This document shows positions 42,255 to 50,556 of a stretch of 64,000 bases of DNA, in pieces (the stretch's first letter is position 1; every line of letters starts with the position of its first letter). The DNA is from Marinobacterium sediminicola (GTDB lineage: Bacteria > Pseudomonadota > Gammaproteobacteria > Pseudomonadales > Balneatricaceae). The stretch covers positions 930,001 to 994,000 of the forward strand of contig NZ_CP092123.1 of NCBI RefSeq assembly GCF_022343685.1. Direction: 5' to 3'. Position numbers and translations under genes: made by a program. Under the pieces are notes generated by a model. The model did not search any database. It was not told where the DNA came from and saw nothing but the letters and a program-made list of their open reading frames with translations.

Positions 42255-43625
42255 CTACTCCTGCTTCGGGCCTACCCAAACCTGCTGCACATTGACGAAT
42301 TCCATAATGCCGTGAGGGCCCAGTTCGCGACCGTAGCCTGAACGTTTGATCCCGCCACTGGGGAGGCGCGGGTCGGTCTTGACCAGCCCGTTGACGACCA
42401 CTTGTCCGGCCTCTATCTCTTGTGCGAGAGCTTCTCCACGCTGTCGGTTGGTCCATATGGAAGCGGCCAGGCCGTACTCGGTATCGTTGGCAATCTGAAG
42501 CGCGTGCTCGGCGCTGTTCGCTCTCAGTACTACGGCGACAGGGCCGAAGGTTTCCTCTCGGCAGGCGGTCATCTGGTTATTGACCTCGGTGAGCAGCGTG
42601 ACCGGATAGAAGAATCCCTCGCCTTCGGGCATTTGGCCACCCAGCAGGCATTCGGCTCCAGCGGCGATGGTTTCATCCACTTGCCGGGCCAGCTCGGCAC
42701 GCAGATCTTCACGGGCAATCGGGCCGATATCCGTTTCCACCGATGAGGGGTCACCAAGGCGCAGCTTCTCAAGCCTGTCCTTGAGCAGTTCGACAAACCG
42801 CTCATGCACCGGGGCTTCCACGATGATCCGCTTGGCTGCGATGCAGGACTGGCCCGCATTGATGATGCGTGACAGCACGATGGCATCGGCAGCAGCTTCC
42901 AGGTCCGCATCCTTGAGGACGATGGCCGGATCGGACCCACCCAACTCCAGCACGGCAGGCTTGAGCTCAGCCGCGGCCAGGGCTGCAACTCGACTGCCAG
43001 CGGCGCTGGAACCGGTGAAGGAGACGGCTCTGACGGCCCGATGGCGAATGGCACTTTCCACGGATGAAGTTGTTAACGGCAGGTTCTGCAATATGCCCGC
43101 CGGCGCCTCTGCCTGTACGAACAGGTCAGCGATCGCTTCAGCGCAGGCCGGGACATGGGGATCATGTTTCATCAGGCACGTGTTGCCGGCCATTAACGCC
43201 GGAGCGCAGAAACGGAATGCCAGCCAGAAGGGGGCATTCCACGGCAGAATCCCAAGCACGGGCCCCAATGGGAGGTGCTGCACGTAGCTGCTGCTGGCAT
43301 CGGAATTGAGTGTAACGGACGCCAGGTAATCAGCGGCATGAGCGGCATAGTGCTCGGCACACCAGGCGGCCTTCTGGACTTCACCTCGTGCTTCCTTGAC
43401 CGGCTTGCCCATCTCCAGCGTCATCAACCGGGCCAGCTCTGTTTCCTGATCTCTCATCAGTGTCGCCACGCGGTTTAACACTTCGGCGCGCTGTGCAATC
43501 GATTGTTGCCGCCAATGCCTGAAGGCGTTTTCCGCGGCCGCGATGCGAGCATTCATGTCAGCCGGGTTAAGTGCCGGATACTCATGCAGCCGTTGCCCGG
43601 TGGTGGGATTGATTACTTTCAGCAT
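42255..43625 (-). CDS. Aldehyde dehydrogenase (DoeC-type / succinate-semialdehyde dehydrogenase-like)
   Basis: The 456-residue NAD(P)-dependent dehydrogenase has Asn130 in PWNAPF, Glu227 in LELGGSDP and catalytic Cys261 in INAGQSCIAAKR. It is shorter than usual ALDHs but of the Sad/GabD-like type. As the last gene of the ectoine cluster, sharing one base with the DoeA-like stop, it probably oxidises aspartate-semialdehyde to aspartate. Sequence alone would also fit succinate-semialdehyde. Confidence 0.85.
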   Translation of the reverse strand: MLKVINPTTGQRLHEYPALNPADMNARIAAAENAFRHWRQQSIAQRAEVLNRVATLMRDQETELARLMTLEMGKPVKEARGEVQKAAWCAEHYAAHAADYLASVTLNSDASSSYVQHLPLGPVLGILPWNAPFWLAFRFCAPALMAGNTCLMKHDPHVPACAEAIADLFVQAEAPAGILQNLPLTTSSVESAIRHRAVRAVSFTGSSAAGSRVAALAAAELKPAVLELGGSDPAIVLKDADLEAAADAIVLSRIINAGQSCIAAKRIIVEAPVHERFVELLKDRLEKLRLGDPSSVETDIGPIAREDLRAELARQVDETIAAGAECLLGGQMPEGEGFFYPVTLLTEVNNQMTACREETFGPVAVVLRANSAEHALQIANDTEYGLAASIWTNRQRGEALAQEIEAGQVVVNGLVKTDPRLPSGGIKRSGYGRELGPHGIMEFVNVQQVWVGPKQE

Positions 43626-44905
43626 TATTGGGCACCTCCCTGCTTCTGTGTCTTCTTGGGCTTGTCGGCATTGGCTGACGTAATGGGCACAGGTGCCCTG
43701 TGTTCTGGCGCAGGTGACGGTTGTGTCTTCATGCCGGTTTCGGGTTTAAGGGCAAAATCCTGGGGCACATCCTCGAAGAAAGAGCCGCAGCCGCGCTCGG
43801 TAATGTAAAAGGTATCCGATATCCCGCAGGTCTTGTCGCCGTCCACGCCCCACATCCAGGGAATGACATGGAAGGTCATGCCGGGCTCCAGAACCGAGCT
43901 GTCCCCGCCTTTAAGGCTGAGGATGTAACCTTCATCCCAGCTGGGTGGAAAGGCGATACCGATAGAGTATCCCGAGCGAGTGATCAGGCGGGCACCGACC
44001 TCGTTGTCGGTAATGATTGACCGTACCAGGTGGTCGGCATCCGATACGGTCAGTCCAGGTCTGAGCTCATGTCGCAACTGGCGCAGGGCCAATTTCATGG
44101 TTTCCTGGGCCTTGTACATGGAGTCACTGAGTTCGCCGCAGACCACGGTACGCATTAACGCTGTGTGGTAGCGCCGATAGCAGCCGCCCACTTCAAGAAA
44201 GACATGTTCACCGGGTTGAACGGTTCGGCCTTCCCAGGTGGCGTGGCCGATCATGGTGCGCGGGCCGGAAGTGACATAGGGCATGACCGCCGGGAAATCG
44301 CCTCCGGCCTTGAACATGGCGGCGCTGATGGCGCCACCGATTTCGTTCTCGGTCACGCCCGCCTGGCAAATCTCGATACCAGCCTCCATGCCGGCACGAG
44401 CCGCACGGGCCGCGATGCGCATCACATCCAGTTCAGCCGCCGATTTGCATTTGCGTCCCTCTTCGACAATGCCAAAGCAGTCCATCAGGCGACCGCCCTT
44501 GAACGCGGTCTTGAAGTAGTCCTGATGGTAGGCCGGGAAGAAGTAACTGTTACGCTCATACCCCAGGACCTTGTCCGACAGGTTGAACTCGCGCAGTGAC
44601 TCAATCAGCATCTGGATGGCATCACCGGTATCGGAGTAGGGGCGCGTTTTTTCCACCCAGGTTCGCGCGTGAACGTTGGACTCCTCCATCATTCGCGTGA
44701 TCATGAAGGGTTCGTCGTCGAGGGGGACTACCAGTGCCTGAAAGTAGGAATAGCCCGTGGTCTGGTAGTCGGTCAGATACATCAGGTTCTCAGGGTCGGT
44801 GATAATCACCGCATCGAGCAGTCGCTTCTCCATGCGCTGGCGCAGCTCGCCAAGGCGGCGCTGATACTCCTCGATGGGAAAGGTCATGTCATCGCGTTCA
44901 CGCAT
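43625..44905 (-). CDS. doeA: Ectoine hydrolase DoeA (M24 peptidase-like)
   Basis: The 426-residue M24 (pita-bread fold) enzyme has an N-terminal creatinase-like domain (about 1-160, with DAVIITDPENLMYLTDYQ) and a catalytic half (about 165-400, GPRTMIGHATWEGR, FHVIPWMWGVDG). DoeA opens ectoine to N-alpha-acetyl-diaminobutyrate. The C-terminal 30 residues are a proline- and lysine-rich tail absent from most relatives. ATGCGTGA at 44898-44905 overlaps the aminotransferase stop. A proline dipeptidase role is the alternative, less fitting here. Confidence 0.82.
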   Translation of the reverse strand: MRERDDMTFPIEEYQRRLGELRQRMEKRLLDAVIITDPENLMYLTDYQTTGYSYFQALVVPLDDEPFMITRMMEESNVHARTWVEKTRPYSDTGDAIQMLIESLREFNLSDKVLGYERNSYFFPAYHQDYFKTAFKGGRLMDCFGIVEEGRKCKSAAELDVMRIAARAARAGMEAGIEICQAGVTENEIGGAISAAMFKAGGDFPAVMPYVTSGPRTMIGHATWEGRTVQPGEHVFLEVGGCYRRYHTALMRTVVCGELSDSMYKAQETMKLALRQLRHELRPGLTVSDADHLVRSIITDNEVGARLITRSGYSIGIAFPPSWDEGYILSLKGGDSSVLEPGMTFHVIPWMWGVDGDKTCGISDTFYITERGCGSFFEDVPQDFALKPETGMKTQPSPAPEHRAPVPITSANADKPKKTQKQGGAQ

Positions 44906-46160
44906 CTTCAGCCTCCATCACATGGTGTACGGCATCTTCCAGCAGGCGCAGTCCCTGCTCCAGATCGTCATCGGGGATGGTCAGGGGCGGAATCAGTTTG
45001 ACGACGCGGCCTCCCACGCCACAGGGACCCACCAGCAGGCCGCGCTCAAAGCACTCACGGGCAATGGCTTTGGCACGGGTGCCCTCAACGACATCCAGTG
45101 CCTGCATCATGCCCTTGCCGCGAGCTTCGAAGCCGGCGGCAGTATAGGTTTCAGCCAGTGCTTTCAGGCGGGCATGAACCGACTCGCCACGTTCGCGGGT
45201 TTGACGCATCAGTGCATCATCCTCGAAGTAACGCAGGGCTTCGCGGCCCGCGACAAAGGAAAACCCCTGTCCGCGGAAGGTGCCGGTGTGCTCACCCGGC
45301 TGCCAGTGGGCATCATGCTCCGGCTTGACCAGATTCATCGCCAGCGGTGTGCCATAGCCGCCGATCCCCTTGGCCAGGCAGATGATGTCGGGATCAAGCC
45401 CCATGCCGTCGAAACTGAAATACTGACCGGTGCGACCGCAGCCGGCCTGAATGTCGTCGAAGATCAGCAGAGCGCCGGTATCACGGGCCAGTTGCTGCAG
45501 CTGCAGCAGCCACTCGCGGCTGGCGATATTGACACCACCTTCGGCCTGCAGTGGCTCGACGATAAAGGCGGCAGGGGCGTCGACGCCGCTGGAACTGTTC
45601 TCCAATGTTTCACGCAGCGTATTCAGGCATCCCATGCCGCATCCATTGGGCGTTTCAAAGGGCACGTGGCTGACATGGTTGAGTGGCACCCCGGCGGCGT
45701 TGCGGAAGTACTGGTTGGCAGTACAGGCCAGTGAGCCAAGGGTCATACCGTGAAAGCCCTGGCTGAAGGCGATGACGTGGCTACGGCCAGTGACTCGCCG
45801 GGCCAGCTTCAGCGCCGCTTCCACCGCATTGGTGCCGGTCGGGCCCATGAACTGCAGCCTGTAGTCCCAGTTGCGCGGTTTGATGATGGTGTCTACGAAG
45901 GCACGGATAAACTCGCGTTTCACATCGGTTGCCATGTCGAGGCTGTGGGCTACGCCATCGGCTTCGATGAAACGGATCAGGGCTTCTTTCATACGTGGAT
46001 TGTTATGACCGAAGTTGAGGACGCCTGCACCGGCGAAGAAATCGATATAGCTGCGTCCCTGTTCGTCGAACTGACGGGCATTGGAGGCCTTGGTAAAGAC
46101 CGTCGGATAGGCTCTTGAATAACCGCGAATTTCGGATTCCCAGCGTTCAAACAGTTCCAT
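44898..46160 (-). CDS. doeD: Diaminobutyrate-2-oxoglutarate aminotransferase (DoeD/EctB-like)
   Basis: This class III aminotransferase of 420 residues has PLP-binding Lys264 (CLAKGIGGYG), Asp235 in LLIFDDIQAGCGRTG, and the GPTGTNAVEAALKLAR and FSQGFHGMTLGSL segments typical of the EctB/DoeD group. In this order it would convert diaminobutyrate to aspartate-semialdehyde. The start at 46160 has AAGGAGAT; an upstream in-frame ATG (46283) has no site. No ectA or ectC is adjacent, which argues for catabolism (DoeD) over synthesis (EctB). Confidence 0.85.
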   Translation of the reverse strand: MELFERWESEIRGYSRAYPTVFTKASNARQFDEQGRSYIDFFAGAGVLNFGHNNPRMKEALIRFIEADGVAHSLDMATDVKREFIRAFVDTIIKPRNWDYRLQFMGPTGTNAVEAALKLARRVTGRSHVIAFSQGFHGMTLGSLACTANQYFRNAAGVPLNHVSHVPFETPNGCGMGCLNTLRETLENSSSGVDAPAAFIVEPLQAEGGVNIASREWLLQLQQLARDTGALLIFDDIQAGCGRTGQYFSFDGMGLDPDIICLAKGIGGYGTPLAMNLVKPEHDAHWQPGEHTGTFRGQGFSFVAGREALRYFEDDALMRQTRERGESVHARLKALAETYTAAGFEARGKGMMQALDVVEGTRAKAIARECFERGLLVGPCGVGGRVVKLIPPLTIPDDDLEQGLRLLEDAVHHVMEAEDA

Positions 46161-46340
46161 ACCGATCTCCTTCTGCATCGGGTTGTGACAAGGTGTCTGC
46201 AGGACGTACCCACAGGGGTGATCAGGGTGTGTTGGCCGGCGTGTGGCCGGAAGATGTACAGCTGAAATAAAGCAGCAGCCCAAGGGCCGATTTGATGTTG
46301 TTTCCCCTTCAACGTAGGAGACAAAAAGCGGGTCAGCAAG

Positions 46341-46369
46341 CCGGAAGGGAAAATTCTTTCCACTTCCGG
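46341..46369 (-). terminator. Interrupted hairpin between doeB2 and doeD
   Basis: CCGGAA pairs with TTCCGG, and GGAAA with TTTCC inside, with a small bulge. The T stretch comes about 15 bp later on the minus strand, so termination would be partial. The 216-bp gap between the two genes holds nothing else that I can identify. Confidence 0.35.
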
Positions 46370-46376
46370 AGGGGGC

Positions 46377-47537
46377 TCAGTCGGCGAGCGGTGCGCCGGC
46401 CAGGCGGGCGAAGACTTCCACGACCTTGGGGATGAGGTCGTCGTTAAAGACGTAATGGGGGCTGTGGCAGGAGTGTCGATAGTTATCCTCACGCCCCATG
46501 CCGATCAGCGCGAAGGCGCCGGGGACATGGTTGAGGTAGTAACTGAAATCCTCCGAAGCCATGATGGGGACGTGGATGCTGTCACACTGCCACTCACTGC
46601 CCAGACTGGCTTCAAGGGCCTCGCGGTAACGGGTGGCGGCATCGGCATGGTTGATGGTCGCTTCGTAGCGTTTGGCGGTTTCCACCTGTGCGCTGACGCC
46701 GTAACTGCGTGCGGTGTCCTCGGTGATCTCCCTGATCAGTTGATTGATGGTATCGCGCAGCTCCGGCTGGCTGAGGCGGATGCTGCCGCCCAGCTTGACG
46801 GTCTGGGGAGTTACGTTGGCGGCGCTGGTTGCATTGATCCAGGTGACACTGATCACGCAGGCTGCCTGTGGCGGCAAGCGTCGGCTGACAATCTGCTGCA
46901 GGTTCAGCGTGACGGCAGCGGCGGCCAGTACCGGGTCGCGACAGAGCTCGGGCTGGCTGGCATGGCCCCCCCGTCCATGGAGTTCGATCTCGAAGGTACC
47001 GTTGCCTGACATCACCGGCCCATCCGGGCAGATCGCCTGACCGTAGGGGATGGCAGGCCAATTGTGCCAGCCATAGATACACTCCACACCATCGAGCGCG
47101 CCTTCTTCAATCATGGCGCGGGCACCATGACCGCCTTCTTCTGCAGGTTGAAACAACAAGGTGACGGGGCCCGGCAATTCGTCTTCATGGACTTTCAGCC
47201 AGGCGGCGGTGGCCCAGAGTGCAGCGGTATGACCGTCGTGGCCGCAGGCATGCATGCACCCCGGGTGCTCGGAGCGATAGGGCAGGTCGGTCAGCTCTTC
47301 AATCGGCAATGCATCTATGTCACCACGCAGCGCGATGTGTGGGCCTGTGGCATCTGGCGCCAGAGTAGCAACTGTGCCGTAACGCGCACAGCTGCGCCAG
47401 GGGATCTGCAGCTGGTCCAGCTGCTCCCGGATCAGGTGGCTGGTATTTTCTTCCTGCCAGGTCAGTTCAGGATGGCGATGCAACTGATGACGAAACCGCA
47501 CGGCTGCCTTGATGATGTCATTCCACCGATTCTTCAT
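46377..47537 (-). CDS. M20 amidohydrolase, DoeB2-type N-acetyl-diaminobutyrate deacetylase
   Basis: The 386-residue dinuclear metallohydrolase of the M20D group has metal-binding HACGHDGHTA (His100, His103), GDIDALP, and PAEEGGHGAR (Glu133-Glu134). It resembles hippurate hydrolases and the DoeB2 class that replaces the unrelated DoeB deacetylase in ectoine pathways. It would remove the acetyl group from N-alpha-acetyl-diaminobutyrate. It follows the glcC gene by 81 bp on the same strand and precedes doeD. Confidence 0.8.
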   Translation of the reverse strand: MKNRWNDIIKAAVRFRHQLHRHPELTWQEENTSHLIREQLDQLQIPWRSCARYGTVATLAPDATGPHIALRGDIDALPIEELTDLPYRSEHPGCMHACGHDGHTAALWATAAWLKVHEDELPGPVTLLFQPAEEGGHGARAMIEEGALDGVECIYGWHNWPAIPYGQAICPDGPVMSGNGTFEIELHGRGGHASQPELCRDPVLAAAAVTLNLQQIVSRRLPPQAACVISVTWINATSAANVTPQTVKLGGSIRLSQPELRDTINQLIREITEDTARSYGVSAQVETAKRYEATINHADAATRYREALEASLGSEWQCDSIHVPIMASEDFSYYLNHVPGAFALIGMGREDNYRHSCHSPHYVFNDDLIPKVVEVFARLAGAPLAD

Positions 47538-47618
47538 GAGATCTCCTTGCCCGAAAAGGAATCTGTTCAGCCTAGTTGATGGCTGACGGCCTGCTCAAGT
47601 GACAGGCACCATAGCGGA

Positions 47619-48392
47619 TTATTGAAGGCTGCGGGAGATGGGGGGCGTGTCATCGGTGGCGTCGTCAAGCGCGTGGCGAATCAGGTGGTGTTCGGCTTCT
47701 TCAATCTGGCGCAGGGCTTCGCTGACATGGCGTACGTGTGCCATGGCGGCCTTGCGAGCCCAGCGTGCCTGGCGGCTGATGACAGCGTGGTAAATCTGAC
47801 GATGGTGCTTGTCGATCTGTTGTTTGAAGGCCTGACGGTGATTGAGGTTCATCACGGATGCCTGAACCGACCCCAGCATCAGTTCCTTGAGACTGCTCAG
47901 GATGTGGACCAGGATCGGGTTGTGAGAGGCTTCCACGATGGCGCTGTGGAAGGCGTGATCAAGATTGGCGTTACTGAGCGGGTCTGCCGCTTCCATCGCC
48001 TCAAACGCCCGGGTAATCCGAACCTGATCCATTTCGGTGGCGCGCTCGGCTGCCAGCGCCGCGGCCTGACCTTCCAATTGCTCACGGACCTCGAAAAGAT
48101 CGTACAGAGTGCGTGTATGGCCGGAAAAGGCCTGCATCAACGGGCTGCTCTCTTCCAGTTGTGGCAGCGCGCAGGTGACAAAAGAGCCTTTGCCATGTCG
48201 GGTTTCGATCATGCCTCGGCCATGCAGCTCATGCAGCGCTTCACGCACAATGGCACGGGACACGCCCAGTCGGCTGGACAATTGGCGTTCGGAAGGGATC
48301 TTGCGGTCAGGTGCAAGGCTGCCGTCGATGATCATCTTTTCCAGATGATGGGCGATCGACTGAGCCGTCGAGCATGATTGTTTGTTAGGCAT
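47619..48392 (-). CDS. glcC: GntR/FadR-type regulator GlcC
   Basis: The 257-residue protein has an N-terminal winged helix (HHLEKMIIDGSLAPDRKIP, SRAIVREALHELHGRGMIE) and an all-helical FCD ligand domain. The stretches TLYDLFEVREQLEGQAA, LDHAFHSAIVEASHN and SVQASVMNLNHR closely follow E. coli GlcC, which activates the glycolate operon. ATG 48392 is preferred to an upstream in-frame GTG. A TGGT-n3-ACCA palindrome lies 8 bp ahead. It is divergent from the TRAP/glc operon and leads into the ectoine genes. Confidence 0.92.
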   Translation of the reverse strand: MPNKQSCSTAQSIAHHLEKMIIDGSLAPDRKIPSERQLSSRLGVSRAIVREALHELHGRGMIETRHGKGSFVTCALPQLEESSPLMQAFSGHTRTLYDLFEVREQLEGQAAALAAERATEMDQVRITRAFEAMEAADPLSNANLDHAFHSAIVEASHNPILVHILSSLKELMLGSVQASVMNLNHRQAFKQQIDKHHRQIYHAVISRQARWARKAAMAHVRHVSEALRQIEEAEHHLIRHALDDATDDTPPISRSLQ

Positions 48393-48399
48393 CTTGTCC

Positions 48400-48414
48400 A
48401 CTGGTTCGACCAGT
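48400..48414. promoter_or_regulatory. GlcC operator candidate 1 (next to glcC)
   Basis: ACTGGTTCGACCAGT has TGGT and ACCA arms around 3 bp, the pattern of FCD-type GntR operators, and is almost identical to the second site at 48509-48523. It lies 8 bp before the glcC start, so binding would regulate glcC itself. Confidence 0.75.
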
Positions 48415-48506
48415 TGTTGTTATTGTTTCTCAAAAACCGGTGGGGGCAGGTTTTGCTCAAGTAAATATCGATCATTCAGCCGTCAGCGTCCACGAATGAA
48501 GACAAA

Positions 48507-48525
48507 AAACTGGTCCGACCAGTTT
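48507..48525. promoter_or_regulatory. GlcC operator candidate 2 (upstream of the TRAP/glc operon)
   Basis: AAACTGGTC and GACCAGTTT form a perfect 19-bp palindrome around a central C. Its core differs from site 1 by one base. It is about 140 bp ahead of the TRAP binding protein gene and 109 bp from site 1, centre to centre. Confidence 0.78.
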
Positions 48526-48666
48526 GGCATTCGCTGGACGTACCTTCAGCCCTCGCCAATTATTCTTCGCGCACGCCACGGCTGTCTGACCACGCTGCCC
48601 AAGCGCTGTGGATATGCCGCCACGTTCTGTTTTCCGCTCGAACAATAACAATCATGGAGAACCAAC

Positions 48667-49791
48667 ATGAGCAAAGAAAATCTGCATGTTTCCGTGGAAG
48701 GGCTCAAGCCCAGACGCGGATTTCTGAAATCTGTCGCGCTGGCCGGCGCGCTGGTGGCTGGCACCTCGATGCTGGCAGCGACACCGGCGCATGCCGCCCA
48801 GACCTGGAAAATTCAGTCGGTCTGGGATGCCGGTACCGTGGGCTACAGCCTGTTTGAGGAATGGTGTAACGAAATGGAAGAGAAGACCAACGGTGAGTTG
48901 ATCTTCAAACCCTTCCCGGCCAAATCAGTGGCTGCCGACAACAATGCGCTGTTTGATGCGGTGCGTAACGGTGTCATTCAGGGGATGAACCCGTTTACTC
49001 TTTACTGGTCTGGCAAGATTCCGGCCTCTGTTTTCCTGTCATCCTACCCGGCCGGCCCCGACCAGCCTCATCAGTGGGACACCATGTTCTACTCGATGGG
49101 CATGCTGGAAAAAACCCGAGAGATCTACAAGAAGTTCGGCCTCTTTTACGTCGGTCCGATCCAGCATGACGCCAATATTATCCACTCCAAAAAGCCGGTC
49201 AGCAGCCTGGATGACCTCAAGGGCATGAAGATCCGCCTGCCCGGAGGCATGGTGGCAGAAGTGTTCCAGCAGTTCGGTGTATCGACCGTGAGTCTTCCAG
49301 GCTCGGATATCTTCCCGGCACTGGAGAAGGGCACCATCGATGCGGCTGACTATGTAGGACCGGCCGTGAACTGGGAGCTGGGCTTTTCCCAGGTGACCGA
49401 TTACATCCTGTTTGGTCCTCCGGGGGTCATGTCGGTGTATCAGCCGGTGGACCTGATGGACCTGACCGTTAACCTGCGAGCCTGGAACAAGCTGGATCCC
49501 AAGATTCAGAAAATCGTCGAAGAGGAGGTGCGCAACTACTCGCAGCGGCATTACCTGGCGATCCAGAAGCGCAATATCGAAGCGATGGAAAAGTTCAAAG
49601 CCGCTGGCGATCAGGTTTCACGGCTGAGTCAGGAGGACATGATGCGCTTCCGTAAGGCAGCGATTCCGATCTGGTACAAGTGGGCCAACAAGGATGCGGA
49701 TGCTCGTGCCATCTTCGACCTGCAGCTCAAATTCATGATGAATGACACCGTTGGTTACGTTTCCGAAGAGGACATCAAGGGGATGGAGTGA
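48667..49791 (+). CDS. TRAP transporter binding protein, TakP-like, with twin-arginine-type signal
   Basis: The 374-residue periplasmic protein starts with a twin-arginine-type signal (KPRRGFLKSVALAGALVAGT, residues 14-33, cleavage near PAHAA). The mature part follows the TakP group, which binds small 2-oxo acids: DQPHQWDTMFYSMGM, MKIRLPGGMVAEVFQQFGV and AADYVGPAVNWELGFSQV. It is the first gene of the glc operon, so glycolate or glyoxylate is the probable ligand. GGAG precedes the start. Confidence 0.9.
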   Translation: MSKENLHVSVEGLKPRRGFLKSVALAGALVAGTSMLAATPAHAAQTWKIQSVWDAGTVGYSLFEEWCNEMEEKTNGELIFKPFPAKSVAADNNALFDAVRNGVIQGMNPFTLYWSGKIPASVFLSSYPAGPDQPHQWDTMFYSMGMLEKTREIYKKFGLFYVGPIQHDANIIHSKKPVSSLDDLKGMKIRLPGGMVAEVFQQFGVSTVSLPGSDIFPALEKGTIDAADYVGPAVNWELGFSQVTDYILFGPPGVMSVYQPVDLMDLTVNLRAWNKLDPKIQKIVEEEVRNYSQRHYLAIQKRNIEAMEKFKAAGDQVSRLSQEDMMRFRKAAIPIWYKWANKDADARAIFDLQLKFMMNDTVGYVSEEDIKGME

Positions 49792-49860
49792 CGACCTCCC
49801 CTGAAGATGAAACCGACATGGGGGAGGGCACTCCCCCGCAGTGTGATGAGGTAGTCAATC

Positions 49861-50556
49861 ATGTCTGATTTGGAAGGTTTTGGCTTTGTTCTGCCCCACT
49901 GGCTCTACTGGGGTTGGCTGGCAGTGATGCCACTGGTTCTAATGGCACTCAGCAGAAGTACAAAAGCGGATGAGGCCGAAGAGCCGCACCCTGTGATGGG
50001 GGAGCTGCAAGCCGACGAGGATCCGGTGATTCGTTTGCACTTCGAAGGCAATGCTTTCACTCGGGTCGTGGACTGGATCAGTGAAAAGTCGGGAGTGTTT
50101 GTCGCTTTCTGGACCGTGAATGCCGTGTGCTTCTACTTCTATGAAGTGGTCATGCGTTACTTCTTCAATATGCCGACCATCTGGGTCCACGAGGCCAGTT
50201 TCCTGCTGCTGGGGATGCAGTACCTGTTGGCGGGGGCCTATGCCTTGCTGCATGGCGCGCACGTGCGCGTGGATGTGATGTACAACCTGCTGCCGGAACG
50301 GGGCCGAGTGGGCATGGATATCTTTACGTCGATGTTCTTTTTTATTTTCGCCATGGCGCTGGCCGGGACGTCCTGGACCTTCTTCAACGACGCCTATCAG
50401 ATGGGTGAAACGACAGTTGAAACCTGGGGAATTCAGTACTGGCCGGTGAAAGGAATGATGCTGCTGGGCTCGGTGCTGATCCTGCTGGCGGGTATTTCGC
50501 GACTCATCAAGGATATCGTGCTCTTTGTGCGCATGGGACGGGAGGCTGCTAAATGA
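49861..50556 (+). CDS. TRAP transporter small membrane subunit (DctQ-like, extended)
   Basis: The 231-residue protein is longer than the usual 150-180 residues because of an N-terminal extension: one extra helix (about 12-32) and a charged loop (about 33-65) before the four-helix DctQ core, marked by FYEVVMRYFFNMPTIWVHEAS. The TakP-linked TRAP systems often have such long small subunits. Its stop overlaps the start of the large subunit (ATGA at 50553-50556). Confidence 0.85.
   Translation: MSDLEGFGFVLPHWLYWGWLAVMPLVLMALSRSTKADEAEEPHPVMGELQADEDPVIRLHFEGNAFTRVVDWISEKSGVFVAFWTVNAVCFYFYEVVMRYFFNMPTIWVHEASFLLLGMQYLLAGAYALLHGAHVRVDVMYNLLPERGRVGMDIFTSMFFFIFAMALAGTSWTFFNDAYQMGETTVETWGIQYWPVKGMMLLGSVLILLAGISRLIKDIVLFVRMGREAAK

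Noticed and set aside
44874-45734. A 286-codon open frame on the + strand
   Set aside because: It is antisense to the class III aminotransferase, which has its PLP lysine and family motifs intact.
44898-46160. Aminotransferase as biosynthetic EctB
   Set aside because: No ectA or ectC is adjacent and the neighbours are degradation-type enzymes, so DoeD is preferred, although the sequence alone is close to EctB.
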